NCBI RefSeq assembly: GCF_019247635.1
Contig: NZ_JAFBAR010000041.1
Span: 1 to 43,610, forward strand
Reading direction: 5' to 3'
Length of the DNA: 43,610 nt
Source: Mycobacterium sp.
Lineage (GTDB): Bacteria; Actinomycetota; Actinomycetes; Mycobacteriales; Mycobacteriaceae
The translations under genes were made by a program, and so were the position numbers. The first letter of the stretch is position 1; each line of letters begins with the position of its first letter. Shown one piece after another: positions 24,762-32,616 of the stretch. The notes under the pieces were generated by a model, which saw nothing but the letters and a program-made list of their open reading frames with translations, did no database searches and was not told where the DNA came from.

Positions 24762-25351
24762 CCGACCACTCGGTGGCTCAGGTTACTAAGCCGGGCAAGT
24801 TCGTGCCCGGACAACCCGACATGTGGGCCTTCGTCCTGTTCGAAACACTGGTTTTCACAGGCTATTTCGGCTTCTATCTGTTTTACCGAACCCAGAGTCC
24901 CGAACTCTTCTTGCGCGCTCAGGCGCAGCTGGACCTGCGCATCGGCGTCTTCAACACCCTCGTCCTGCTGCTGAGTTCGTGGTCGGTGGCGCGCTGTGTC
25001 CAGTCGGCCCGCGCCGGCGCCTACCGCCAGGCGCACACCGACGCCGTCCTCACCACGCTTTTCGGTCTGGTGTTCATGGTGTCCAAGGTCTTCGAATGGT
25101 TCCGGCAGATCCGCATCGGAAATGGCTTCGCCAGCAACGACTTCTTCACCTACTACTACTTCCTGACCGGGATTCACTTCATCCACCTGCTGATCGGGTT
25201 CATCGCCTTGGGCGTCATCTTCTACCAACTCCGGAGACCGGCACCAAGGTCCCGGGGGTCCCAGGAACTTGTCGAAACCTGCGCCACCTACTGGCACACC
25301 GTCGACTTCCTCTGGGTGCTCATTTTCGCGCTGCTCTATGTGGTGAGGTGA
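24758..25351 (+). CDS. Haem-copper oxidase subunit III-like protein (CoxC/NorE-like)
   Basis: 197-residue protein with five hydrophobic helices, shorter than cytochrome c oxidase subunit III (about 200-270 residues) and close to NorE-type members. Family marks are PDMWAFVLFETLVFTGYFGF at the N-terminus, TGIHFIHLLIGF (the conserved His pair) and YWHTVDFLWVLIFALLYVV at the end. Subunit III does not bind the redox metals. No subunit I or II gene occurs in the window, so it either joins an oxidase encoded elsewhere or works with the two paralogous membrane proteins upstream. Confidence 0.85.
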   Translation: MTDHSVAQVTKPGKFVPGQPDMWAFVLFETLVFTGYFGFYLFYRTQSPELFLRAQAQLDLRIGVFNTLVLLLSSWSVARCVQSARAGAYRQAHTDAVLTTLFGLVFMVSKVFEWFRQIRIGNGFASNDFFTYYYFLTGIHFIHLLIGFIALGVIFYQLRRPAPRSRGSQELVETCATYWHTVDFLWVLIFALLYVVR

Positions 25352-25354
25352 TCG

Positions 25355-25642
25355 ATGAAGGTCGACTTCAACAAGAGGCTACTGGTCGTTTGGTTGGTCC
25401 TGGCGTCGGTCACGCTGGCCTATTTATGGATTGATCACTCGAACGGGGGAGCGCCGAGTGCCAGTGCGGTGGTCACGTCAAGCGTCATCGTCATCGCGCT
25501 CATCAAGGTGCGCATCATCTTTCGAGAGTTCATGGAAGTCCGGCAGGCTCCTATTCTGCTGTGCCGGCTCACGGACGCCTGGGTCGTCCTGATGGGCGTG
25601 AGCCTCCTAAGCAGCTACTTCGTCGGCATGGCCCTGGCCTAA
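25355..25642 (+). CDS. Cytochrome c oxidase subunit IV-like small membrane protein
   Basis: 95-residue protein with three hydrophobic helices (LLVVWLVLASVTLAYLWI, VVTSSVIVIALIKVRIIFRE, WVVLMGVSLLSSYFVG). The central IALIKVRIIFREFMEVRQAP resembles the prokaryotic cytochrome c oxidase subunit IV family. It starts 4 bases after the subunit III-like gene and ends the operon. Convergent with the P450 gene, 6 bases away. Confidence 0.8.
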   Translation: MKVDFNKRLLVVWLVLASVTLAYLWIDHSNGGAPSASAVVTSSVIVIALIKVRIIFREFMEVRQAPILLCRLTDAWVVLMGVSLLSSYFVGMALA

Positions 25643-25648
25643 AGCGCG

Positions 25649-26926
25649 TTATTCCGTTGTCTTGAAGGTGATGTGCAGCTCGGTGAGCCCACGCAGGATG
25701 TACGTCGGCTCGTAGACGTAGCGGCGGTCCTGTGCCGGCCCGTGCTTGATCTCGTCGATGCTGATGTCGGCCATCCGGTCGAGGATGCGTTCGAGGGAAA
25801 CTCGGCCCTCCACCCGGGCCAGCGGACCCCCGGGACAGGAATGCACACCGCGGGCAAATGCCATGTGCTCCCTGACATTCGGGCGGTCGATGCGGAACTC
25901 GTGCGGGTCCTCGAATCGGCGTGGGTCGCGGTTGGCCGCGCCGGGCAAAACCATGACCACGGTGCCCGCGGATATGTCGAGACCGCCCAACGTGGCCGAC
26001 CTACGGGCCAACCGGCAGTCGCTCTTGACCGGGCTGTCCATCCGCAGCGACTCTTCGATGAAATTCGGGATCAGGCTGCGGTCGTCACGCAGCTTTTGCT
26101 GCAGGTCGGGCCGGTCGCCCAGTACCCGCATGGCGGCGGTCAGCAGCTTGGCAGTGGTCTCCTGCCCGGCCGCAAACAGGAAGGTGGCCGACCGGACCAC
26201 CTCGATGACCTCGGGCGTCGAGCCGTCCGGGTACCTCGCGGTCGCCAGCGAGGTCAGAACGTCGTTGCGCGGGTCGCTTCGCCTGCCCTCGATGTAGGCG
26301 CTGAACTTGTCGTCGAGCCACTCCAACGGGTTGACGCCCACCGACGCGTGGTCCAGCGCGCCGACCCGGCCGGGGCGGTCGGCGCCGAGGACGACCCGGA
26401 AGTCGTTGCGGTCATGTTCGGGGACGCCCAGCAGGTCGGCGATCACCAGCGTTGCAAAGGGCTTGGCGTATTCGCTGATGAACTCGCACTCGCCGTTGGT
26501 CAGGAACTCGTCGAGCTGTCGGTCGGCGAGTTGCCACATGAACTCCTCGTTCTGCTTGAGCCGGCTCGGCGTCAGTAGTCGGCTCAGGATGGACCGCGCC
26601 CGACTGTGGTCCGGCGGATCCATGGTGACCATGTGCTCGAACATCGGAAATTTTTCGCGGTGTTCGTCGATCTGGTGGTTGATGTCGTCGCCGTCGGGTT
26701 GGAACGGCAGCGGTGGAAAGGGACCACCCAGCGCGACGCAATTCGAGAAGGAGTCGGTGTCCTTGTAGACGGCGGTGGCTTCTTCGTATCCGGTCACGGC
26801 GACCACCCCGTAATGGGGCAGCCGCAGCACCGGGCTTTGACTGCGCAGGTAATCGAAGTAGGGGTGCGGGTCCGGCACCAGAGACGGGTCGGTGAAGAAG
26901 TCGATCGACTCGTAGGTGGTGGTCAT
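25649..26926 (-). CDS. Cytochrome P450
   Basis: 425-residue P450 unrelated in detail to the one at 4176-5540. Motifs: MDPPDHSRARSIL (C-helix region), the I-helix AGQETT (253-258), ExxR in EESLR (E292/R295) and the haem loop FARGVHSCPGG with Cys364. No ferredoxin gene is adjacent. Divergent from a TetR gene, with two TGCTNAGCA palindromes in between, so expression is probably controlled by that regulator. Substrate unknown. Confidence 0.92.
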   Translation of the reverse strand: MTTTYESIDFFTDPSLVPDPHPYFDYLRSQSPVLRLPHYGVVAVTGYEEATAVYKDTDSFSNCVALGGPFPPLPFQPDGDDINHQIDEHREKFPMFEHMVTMDPPDHSRARSILSRLLTPSRLKQNEEFMWQLADRQLDEFLTNGECEFISEYAKPFATLVIADLLGVPEHDRNDFRVVLGADRPGRVGALDHASVGVNPLEWLDDKFSAYIEGRRSDPRNDVLTSLATARYPDGSTPEVIEVVRSATFLFAAGQETTAKLLTAAMRVLGDRPDLQQKLRDDRSLIPNFIEESLRMDSPVKSDCRLARRSATLGGLDISAGTVVMVLPGAANRDPRRFEDPHEFRIDRPNVREHMAFARGVHSCPGGPLARVEGRVSLERILDRMADISIDEIKHGPAQDRRYVYEPTYILRGLTELHITFKTTE

Positions 26927-27013
26927 GTCGCGCGTGCCTCCCGGAGCTGGCTACCGAACTGTGCCCCCATGGCTACCAGGCGGCGAGACGGTGCGCCGCC
27001 CGGATCGAGGAAG

Positions 27014-27033
27014 TGCTGAGCATCTGCTTAGCA
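27014..27033. promoter_or_regulatory. Two tandem TGCTNAGCA palindromes, probable TetR operator
   Basis: TGCTGAGCA at 27014-27022 and TGCTTAGCA at 27025-27033 are each symmetric around one base, and their centres are 11 bases apart, about one helical turn. They lie between the divergent P450 and TetR genes. Two dimers could bind the same DNA face. Likely operator for the TetR at 27134. Confidence 0.6.
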
Positions 27034-27133
27034 TGACGGTAATGTCGTGGTCAAGGCGGCAACGCCGGTGGCGAGACAAGCTGGCTAGGATCAGCGTGGT
27101 CGGGTTTGGCGGTCGGGAGTACGGAGATAGGGC

Positions 27134-27835
27134 ATGACATCGGCGCGCAGGATCGGGGCGCCGGACGCGAAGAATCGCGGCCTGCTGCTCGACGCGGCCG
27201 AACAGTTGATGCTCGAAGAGGGCTACGCCGCGGTGACGTCGCGCCGCCTGGCCGGCAAGGCCGGACTCAAGCCGCAGCTGGTGCATTACTACTTCCGCAC
27301 CATGGAGGAGCTTTTTCTCGCGGTCTTCCGGCGCCGTGCCGACGAAGGGCTCCAGGTGCAGGCACGGTTGCTGGAGTCCCCGCAGCCGTTGTGGGCGCTG
27401 TGGAGGTTTGGCACCAATCCCGAGTTCACCCGCATCTCGATGGAATTCATGGCGCTGGCCAACCACCGCAAAGAAATGCGTGCCGAAATCGCCTATTACG
27501 CCGAACGTTTCCGTGATGAGCAACGCCAAGCGCTGACCGCGGCGCTGCAGCGCTACGGCACGGACACCCACGGTGTGCCGCCGGTGGTGTTGACGGTGTT
27601 GATCACCAGTCTGTCCCGATTCCTGGTGCTCGAGCAGGCTTTGGGCATGTCCGGCGGGCACGCCGAAACCGTGGACCTGGTCGAGAGTTACCTGCGCCGC
27701 CTCGAAGGCGAGCCGCCGTCGCTCAACTACATGCCGTCGACCTGGGTTGTTCACCAGGAGCGCAGTGAGCAGAGCACGCCCTTGGCGCCGTCCTTGGCGA
27801 CGACCACTTTGCCGTCCACCGCCAGCTCACAGTGA
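27134..27835 (+). CDS. TetR-family transcriptional regulator
   Basis: 233-residue TetR regulator. DNA-binding domain: LLLDAAEQLMLEEGYAAVTS and RRLAGKAGLKPQLVHYYFRT, with recognition helix LKPQLVHYYF. The ligand domain follows. The 25-30 C-terminal residues are Ser/Thr-rich and run over the end of the gene on the other strand (85-base tail-to-tail overlap), so they may be non-essential. Divergent from the P450 gene and probably its repressor through the tandem palindromes. Confidence 0.88.
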   Translation: MTSARRIGAPDAKNRGLLLDAAEQLMLEEGYAAVTSRRLAGKAGLKPQLVHYYFRTMEELFLAVFRRRADEGLQVQARLLESPQPLWALWRFGTNPEFTRISMEFMALANHRKEMRAEIAYYAERFRDEQRQALTAALQRYGTDTHGVPPVVLTVLITSLSRFLVLEQALGMSGGHAETVDLVESYLRRLEGEPPSLNYMPSTWVVHQERSEQSTPLAPSLATTTLPSTASSQ

Positions 27836-28170
27836 AAATTGGGCACCCCGGGCTCGTGCGCGCTGGTGACGGTGACCATCGCCCACTGATCGGGGTCTAG
27901 CAGCGGAACCTGCTGCACCCATGGCGTACCCGGGGCGATGTCGACGTGGACCTGCGGCGTGAACGTGTAGTTGTTGTGGCTGTAGTCGGAGAACTTCGTC
28001 GGATCCTGATCCTGGTAGAAGATGTCGGCGTAGATCGGATTTTGTGCCGAGACGGTGTAGGTGACCTGATGCCAGACCGGGTCGGCGTGCGCGGTGGCCG
28101 CGAATATACCCGCCGTTGCCAAGAGCATCGCCGAGCCGGCCGCCGCGTGCTTCTTCTTGGTGACGCTCAT
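27751..28170 (-). CDS. Secreted protein, MmpS-like
   Basis: 139-residue exported protein: basic N-terminus (SVTKKKHA), hydrophobic core (AGSAMLLATAGIFAATAHA, likely cleaved before DPV), then a beta-rich domain with VTYTVSAQNPIYADIFYQDQ and HCELAVDGKVVVAKDGAKGV. The end of this domain (FHCELAVDGKVV) recalls the extracytoplasmic domain of MmpS proteins, but there is no MmpL partner here. The ATG at 28170 overlaps the crotonase stop (ATGA) and has GGAGGAG upstream. Possible role as a lipid-binding accessory is inference. Confidence 0.75.
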   Translation of the reverse strand: MSVTKKKHAAAGSAMLLATAGIFAATAHADPVWHQVTYTVSAQNPIYADIFYQDQDPTKFSDYSHNNYTFTPQVHVDIAPGTPWVQQVPLLDPDQWAMVTVTSAHEPGVPNFHCELAVDGKVVVAKDGAKGVLCSLRSW

Positions 28171-28922
28171 GTCGCTCCTCCGATTTCTCGGCGCGGTCCG
28201 TTGCGGTTCATCACCCGCTCTGCGGCCTGCCAGTGCGCGTCGGCAACCCACAGTCGTGCAAAGGATGCTATCGCTTCGTCGGGCGAAACGCCCCTGATTA
28301 CCCGCTTTATCTCGGTCGCCGGCCGACGCGCCAGCGACGTCGCGACCGAACGCCAACCGGCTTCAAACGAGGACCGCGGAAAGACCACGTCCACCAAACC
28401 GATGCGCTCGGCCTCGGCGGCGCCAAGCGGTGTTCCGGTGCCTGCCAAAAGCAGCGCCCTGCTCTTGCCGACCAGAGCGGCCAGTCGCTCGGCGCCCCCC
28501 CACGCCGGCATTATCTCCAGCTTCACCTGATTGAACGCGATCTTGACGTCGTCGGCAGCAATCCGGATGTCGGCGGCCACAGCCACTTCGGCTCCGCCGC
28601 CGAACGCGTGGCCGTTCAGCGCCGCGATCACCGGGGCCGGGAAGGCCGCGAGCTGGTCGCAGATTGACCGCATCCGTTCGGCCATCGCCGCGGCATCCTG
28701 CTCGGTCCGCAGCGCGCTCAGCTCCTTGAGGTCACCGCCGGACACAAAGGCGCGCTCGCCTGCGCCCTTGATGACCAGGGCCCGCGCGCTCGCCGCCGCG
28801 TCGAGTGCTTTCTCCAGCTGTTCCATGGTGTCGAGCGCGATGGCATTGCGGGCGTGGGGGCGATCGATGGTGAGCACCGCGAGCCCGCTATCCCGATCTG
28901 GGTCGAACTCCAAGTCCACCAT
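28167..28922 (-). CDS. Enoyl-CoA hydratase/isomerase family protein (crotonase)
   Basis: 251-residue crotonase. The oxyanion-hole and CoA-binding segments are FVSGGDLKEL and ALNGHAFGGGAEVAVAADIR. The first catalytic Glu (in GGGAEV) is kept. At the place of the second Glu of classical hydratases the sequence reads FNQVKLEIMP, which by eye puts Gln there, so straightforward hydratase activity is uncertain and an isomerase or other crotonase reaction is possible. Start ATG 28922 follows GAGGAGCAGGA; an upstream ATG at 29063 would pass through the operator. First gene of a leftward pair with the MmpS-like gene. Confidence 0.85.
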   Translation of the reverse strand: MVDLEFDPDRDSGLAVLTIDRPHARNAIALDTMEQLEKALDAAASARALVIKGAGERAFVSGGDLKELSALRTEQDAAAMAERMRSICDQLAAFPAPVIAALNGHAFGGGAEVAVAADIRIAADDVKIAFNQVKLEIMPAWGGAERLAALVGKSRALLLAGTGTPLGAAEAERIGLVDVVFPRSSFEAGWRSVATSLARRPATEIKRVIRGVSPDEAIASFARLWVADAHWQAAERVMNRNGPRREIGGAT

Positions 28923-28978
28923 TGAGTCCTGCTCCTCGAGAGGCCCGGAAGGTGTGCCGGTAAGCGGCCGATATTGGC

Positions 28979-29006
28979 ATTCTCTTTCGCGGAGAATAGC
29001 ATCATC
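28979..29006. promoter_or_regulatory. GAGAAT-type operator between crotonase and lipoprotein genes
   Basis: GAGAAT-AGC-ATCATC at 28992-29006 matches the consensus well in the left arm and partly in the right. An extra ATTCTC at 28979-28984 forms an everted repeat with it. The site lies in the 141-base divergent region, so it could control both the crotonase operon and the lipoprotein gene. Confidence 0.5.
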
Positions 29007-29063
29007 GCAGCAGGCCCGGACCTGGTGCGGTCCTGCGGAATCGCGACGAATAGAGGTGGCCAC

Positions 29064-29483
29064 ATGCGGGACCGAATCGCGGCGGCAGGCGCTGTGGCGC
29101 TCGCGGTCATTCTCAGTGCCTGCGGGCCGCCCTCACAGGCGCAGATCGCCAGCACCGCTGTGGTGACGGTGAATGGGGTCGAGGCCAAGATGTCCTCGGT
29201 CAGGTGCTCTCAGCTGGAGTGGACCCGCACGATTGATATCGGTGGCCAGTATTCCGGGGCCACGGCCGTCATCGACGAGCATGCCGAACCGATAACGGCA
29301 CGATCGGTGCGCATCCGAAATATGGGGAACTTCACCGGCATGTATTCGCAGGGCGGCGACGGAGACGCCAGCGCGACCTTGACCAACGACACGTTCGCGA
29401 TCACCGGCACCGCCAACGGCTCCAAGGCCGACAAGACCAACGAGCCGATGACCGCCACCTTCAAGATCAGCGCCAAATGCTGA
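29064..29483 (+). CDS. LpqH-like lipoprotein
   Basis: 139-residue lipoprotein with signal peptide and lipobox LSAC, so Cys20 is probably lipidated. The mature domain (VVTVNGVEAKMSSVRCSQLE, FTGMYSQGGDGDASATLTND, FAITGTANGSKADKT, FKISAKC) matches the mycobacterial LpqH/19-kDa antigen family, including the two cysteines. It is exported and anchored in the envelope. Members are surface antigens with poorly known roles. The upstream palindrome suggests co-regulation with the catabolic genes, so a substrate-handling role is possible. Confidence 0.85.
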   Translation: MRDRIAAAGAVALAVILSACGPPSQAQIASTAVVTVNGVEAKMSSVRCSQLEWTRTIDIGGQYSGATAVIDEHAEPITARSVRIRNMGNFTGMYSQGGDGDASATLTNDTFAITGTANGSKADKTNEPMTATFKISAKC

Positions 29484-29545
29484 GGACTTGTTGATTCGTA
29501 ATGTCGCCGGCCCGTCCTAGGGGCTTGTTGCGACCGGTCTTTGGA

Positions 29546-29560
29546 GAGAATAGTATTCTC
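29546..29560. promoter_or_regulatory. Perfect GAGAATAGTATTCTC operator
   Basis: A perfect inverted repeat with a three-base spacer, ending 22 bases before the amidohydrolase ATG and just upstream of its AAGGAGG ribosome site. It overlaps the expected promoter or early transcript, as a repressor site would. Same core as the perfect site at 1873-1889. Confidence 0.7.
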
Positions 29561-29582
29561 ACAAATCGCGAAGGAGGATTCC

Positions 29583-30773
29583 ATGGGGCAGTTGTCGCAT
29601 CGGGAAGACGTTCCGTTTCCAATCTTTGACGCGGACAATCATCTCTACGAGCCGCCGGAGGCGCTGACCAAGTTCCTGCCCAAGGAGTACAAGGACTTCG
29701 TCCAGTACGTGCAGGTCAACGGGCGGACCAAGATCGCGATCCGCGGCCATATCAGCAATTACATTCCCAACCCGACCTTCGAGGTCGTCGCCCGACCGGG
29801 TGCCTGGGAGGAGTACTTCAAGTACGGCAACCCGGACGGCAAGACCAAGCGGGAGCTGTTCGGCGAGCCGATGCGCGCGATCCCGGCGTTCTTCGAGCCC
29901 GGGCCGCGCCTGGAGAAGATGAACGAGCTGGGGCTGGACCGCACGCTGATGTTCCCGACGCTGGCCAGCCTGCTCGAGGAACGGCTGCGCGACGACCCGG
30001 TCGCCGTCCACGTCCTGATTCATGCGCTGAACCAATGGCTCGATGAGGTCTGGGGCTTCAACTACCAGAACCGGATCTTCACCACCCCGGTCATCACCCT
30101 GCCGATCGTCGACAAGGCGATCGAGGAGCTGGAATGGGCGGTCAAGCGGGGGGCCCGCTGCATCCTGGTCCGCCCGGCTCCGGTCCCCGGCTTTCGTGGC
30201 CCGCGGTCGTTCGCGGTGCCCGAGTTCGACCCGTTCTGGGAGCGGGTCGTCGAGCACGACGTGCTGGTCGGCATGCACTCATCCGACAGCGGCTACTCCC
30301 GGTACACTTCCGAGTGGGACGGCGCCGAACAGGAGATGCTGCCGTTCCAGACCAATGCGATGGGCATCCTCAACGAGTGGCGGCCGATCCAGGACGCGGT
30401 GGGTTCATGGGTGATCCACGGCGCGCTCTACCGCCACCCGAAGCTGAAGGTCGCGATTGTCGAGGCCGGTTCGAAGTGGATGACTCCGTTGCTGGACGGC
30501 CTGGCCGAGGTCTACCGGAAGGCCCCGGAAGTCTTCCCGGGCGACCCCGTCGAGATGGTCAAGAACCGCATCCACGTAAGCCCGTTCTTCGAGGATGGCA
30601 TCGACGACCTGGTCAACCTCGTCGGCGTGGATCAGGTGCTGTACGGCTCGGACTGGCCGCACCCGGAAGGGCTGGCGGAGCCGACCTTCTACGTCAACGC
30701 GCTGTCGCACCTGTCCGTCGACGACCAGGCAAAGATCATGGGCGGCAACCTCGGTCGACTCGTCACGGTGTGA
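29583..30773 (+). CDS. Amidohydrolase family (Amidohydro_2) metal-dependent hydrolase
   Basis: 396-residue TIM-barrel hydrolase of the amidohydrolase-2 family (ACMSD-like). The metal-binding N-terminal motif is DADNH (residues 16-20). Downstream His and Asp ligands are probably those in VGMHSSDSG and YGSDWPHPEG. The family hydrolyses or decarboxylates cyclic and beta-keto acids; in actinobacterial steroid and terpenoid clusters such proteins often sit beside acyl-CoA ligases. ATG 29583 has AAGGAGG seven to eight bases upstream. Coupled to the acyl-CoA ligase by GTGA. The reaction, possibly C-C bond hydrolysis or decarboxylation, is inference. Confidence 0.87.
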   Translation: MGQLSHREDVPFPIFDADNHLYEPPEALTKFLPKEYKDFVQYVQVNGRTKIAIRGHISNYIPNPTFEVVARPGAWEEYFKYGNPDGKTKRELFGEPMRAIPAFFEPGPRLEKMNELGLDRTLMFPTLASLLEERLRDDPVAVHVLIHALNQWLDEVWGFNYQNRIFTTPVITLPIVDKAIEELEWAVKRGARCILVRPAPVPGFRGPRSFAVPEFDPFWERVVEHDVLVGMHSSDSGYSRYTSEWDGAEQEMLPFQTNAMGILNEWRPIQDAVGSWVIHGALYRHPKLKVAIVEAGSKWMTPLLDGLAEVYRKAPEVFPGDPVEMVKNRIHVSPFFEDGIDDLVNLVGVDQVLYGSDWPHPEGLAEPTFYVNALSHLSVDDQAKIMGGNLGRLVTV

Positions 30774-32200
30774 CGCGCTGGCGGACCATCCCCGAGATGG
30801 TCTTGAGCGCAGCGGACCGCTTCGGCGACGCAGAAGCCGTCGTCGACGGTCCGCTACGCTTGACGTTCACCGAGGTTGTCCAGCGAATCCGTTGCGCTGC
30901 AGGCGCTTTCGCTGACCTTGGCGTTGGCAAGGGCGACCGGGTCGGCCTCTGGGCGCCTAACTCGGCGGAGTGGATAATCGCGGCATTCGGGCTGCTCTCC
31001 GCGGGCGGCGTGCTCGTGCCGGTGAACACCCGGTTCAAGACCGAGGAAGCCGGCGACATCATCGTGCGCAGCGGGGTCAAGGCCGTCCTGGTGCAGAAGG
31101 GATTTCTGGGGCAGGACTACATCGCGCCAGCGGGGATACCGGTCATCGACCTGAAGTCCGACTTCCTCACCGGCGGTTCTCCGTTCGAGCGGGCGGTGAG
31201 TGGCACGGACACTTCGGACATCATCTTCACCTCGGGCACGACCGGCTGCCCGAAGGGCGCGATGATGAACCATCACCAAACGCTGCGAATGTATGAGGAG
31301 TGGGCGACGCTCGCGGATCTGCGCGAGGGTGATCGCTATTTGATGATCAATCCGTACTTTCACACGTTCGGCTTGAAAGCGGGACTTGTCGCGTCCTTCC
31401 TGCGCGGCGCGACGATGCTGCCGGTCGCCGTCTTCGACGTCGACACGGTGGTGGATCTTGTTGAGCGTGAGCGCATCACGATGCTTCCCGGGCCGCCGAC
31501 GCTGTATCACTCGTTGCTGACGGTTCGCGACAAGTCCAGGCTGGCGACGCTGCGGGCGGGGGTGACCGGTGCCGCGGACATTCCCGTCGAATTGGTCCGT
31601 CGCATACACAGTGAGCTGCCGTTCCAGACGTTGATGACCGGTTACGGTCTGACCGAGGCCGGCAACATCACCTTGTCCCGGCCCGGGGATTCCTTCGAGG
31701 ATGTGGCCGCCACCGCGGGCCTCCCCTGCGACGGAGTCGACGTGCGCATCGCCGACGACGGGGAGATCCTGGCGCGCGGATACAACGTGATGCAGGGGTA
31801 TCTCGACGATCCTGCGGCGACCGCCGAGACGATCGACGCCGATGGCTGGCTGCACACGGGGGACCTGGGAAACTTCGACGACGCGGGCCGCCTGCGCGTT
31901 GTCGGCCGCAAGAAGGACATGTTCATCGTGGGCGGTTTCAACGCGTACCCGGCCGAGATCGAAGGGTTCCTGCTGAACCACCCGGCCGTCGCCCAAGCGG
32001 CGGTCATCGGCGTTCCCGACGATCGGCTCGGACAGGTCGGCAAGGCGTTCGTCGTCCGTAAGGGCCAGGTGGAGGCGCAGGAATTGATCGCGTGGTGCCG
32101 CGAGCAGATGGCGGGGTTCAAGGTGCCGCGAGTGGTGCAGTTTGTCGACGCGCTGCCCCTCAATGCCACCGGCAAGGTAGTCAAAGACCAGCTGCGCTGA
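30770..32200 (+). CDS. Acyl-CoA ligase (FadD-type, AMP-forming)
   Basis: 476-residue ANL-superfamily enzyme predicted to activate a carboxylic acid as acyl-AMP then acyl-CoA. Motifs: the P-loop FTSGTTGCPKG (about 153-163), YGLTEAGNI (A5), WLHTGDLG (A7), GRKKDMFIVGGFNAYPAEIE (A8) and the C-terminal catalytic lysine K469 in NATGKVVKD. Starts at GTG 30770, overlapping the amidohydrolase stop. Shorter than the usual long-chain FadD (about 500-600), similar in size to FadD3-like enzymes that act on steroid ring remnants. The substrate cannot be read from sequence. Confidence 0.9.
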   Translation: MTRWRTIPEMVLSAADRFGDAEAVVDGPLRLTFTEVVQRIRCAAGAFADLGVGKGDRVGLWAPNSAEWIIAAFGLLSAGGVLVPVNTRFKTEEAGDIIVRSGVKAVLVQKGFLGQDYIAPAGIPVIDLKSDFLTGGSPFERAVSGTDTSDIIFTSGTTGCPKGAMMNHHQTLRMYEEWATLADLREGDRYLMINPYFHTFGLKAGLVASFLRGATMLPVAVFDVDTVVDLVERERITMLPGPPTLYHSLLTVRDKSRLATLRAGVTGAADIPVELVRRIHSELPFQTLMTGYGLTEAGNITLSRPGDSFEDVAATAGLPCDGVDVRIADDGEILARGYNVMQGYLDDPAATAETIDADGWLHTGDLGNFDDAGRLRVVGRKKDMFIVGGFNAYPAEIEGFLLNHPAVAQAAVIGVPDDRLGQVGKAFVVRKGQVEAQELIAWCREQMAGFKVPRVVQFVDALPLNATGKVVKDQLR

Positions 32201-32616
32201 ATCACGCGCTGAAGTTCTCGGATTAGGGAAATGCTATTCTCACTGCTCTTGCCGATTTTCTGGGTGGGTGACGGCCACGGTCTAGTCGGCTGCATAGCAA
32301 GAGGTGATAACGTGGCTCTCCGCAGCTATCGATCTGGGAGGAGATCGTGTGCCGCGACATGCCCTCGGCCGCCAGGCTGATGGGCCGCCGGAATTAGCCC
32401 GGCATCGGACGCGGACAATAGCGACAAAAGAATCTCGGCGTAGGTGCTGGCGCTATCGGTCATGCCGAGTAGGGTGGCGCAACGGTGAGCTGGATGGATA
32501 CCGCACGACGTCGGCGTCAACCGTTCGATACGTCGGGGACGCCGGTGAGCACGGGGCAACGGGCAGAGGAGTTTCAGAGTGAGTCACGAGCAGCCGCGTT
32601 CGTGGGCCGGTGAGCC
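32201..32616 (+). promoter_or_regulatory. Intergenic region with a GAGAAT-type site and a coupled leader frame
   Basis: 416 bases without a recognisable long gene. At 32227-32241, GGAAAT-GCT-ATTCTC matches the shared palindrome with two mismatches, both in the left arm; the spacer GCT and right arm are identical to the perfect site at 1874. At 32579-32620 a 13-residue frame (GTG start, good AGAGGAG site seven bases upstream) ends in a TGA that overlaps the next GTG start. The following Mam gene has no such site at GTG 32617, so it could be translated by coupling. Confidence 0.4.

Noticed and set aside
32304..32582. Open frames on both strands between the acyl-CoA ligase and the Mam pair as genes
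   Set aside because: No motif and no good ribosome site for the long frames; composition resembles non-coding DNA.
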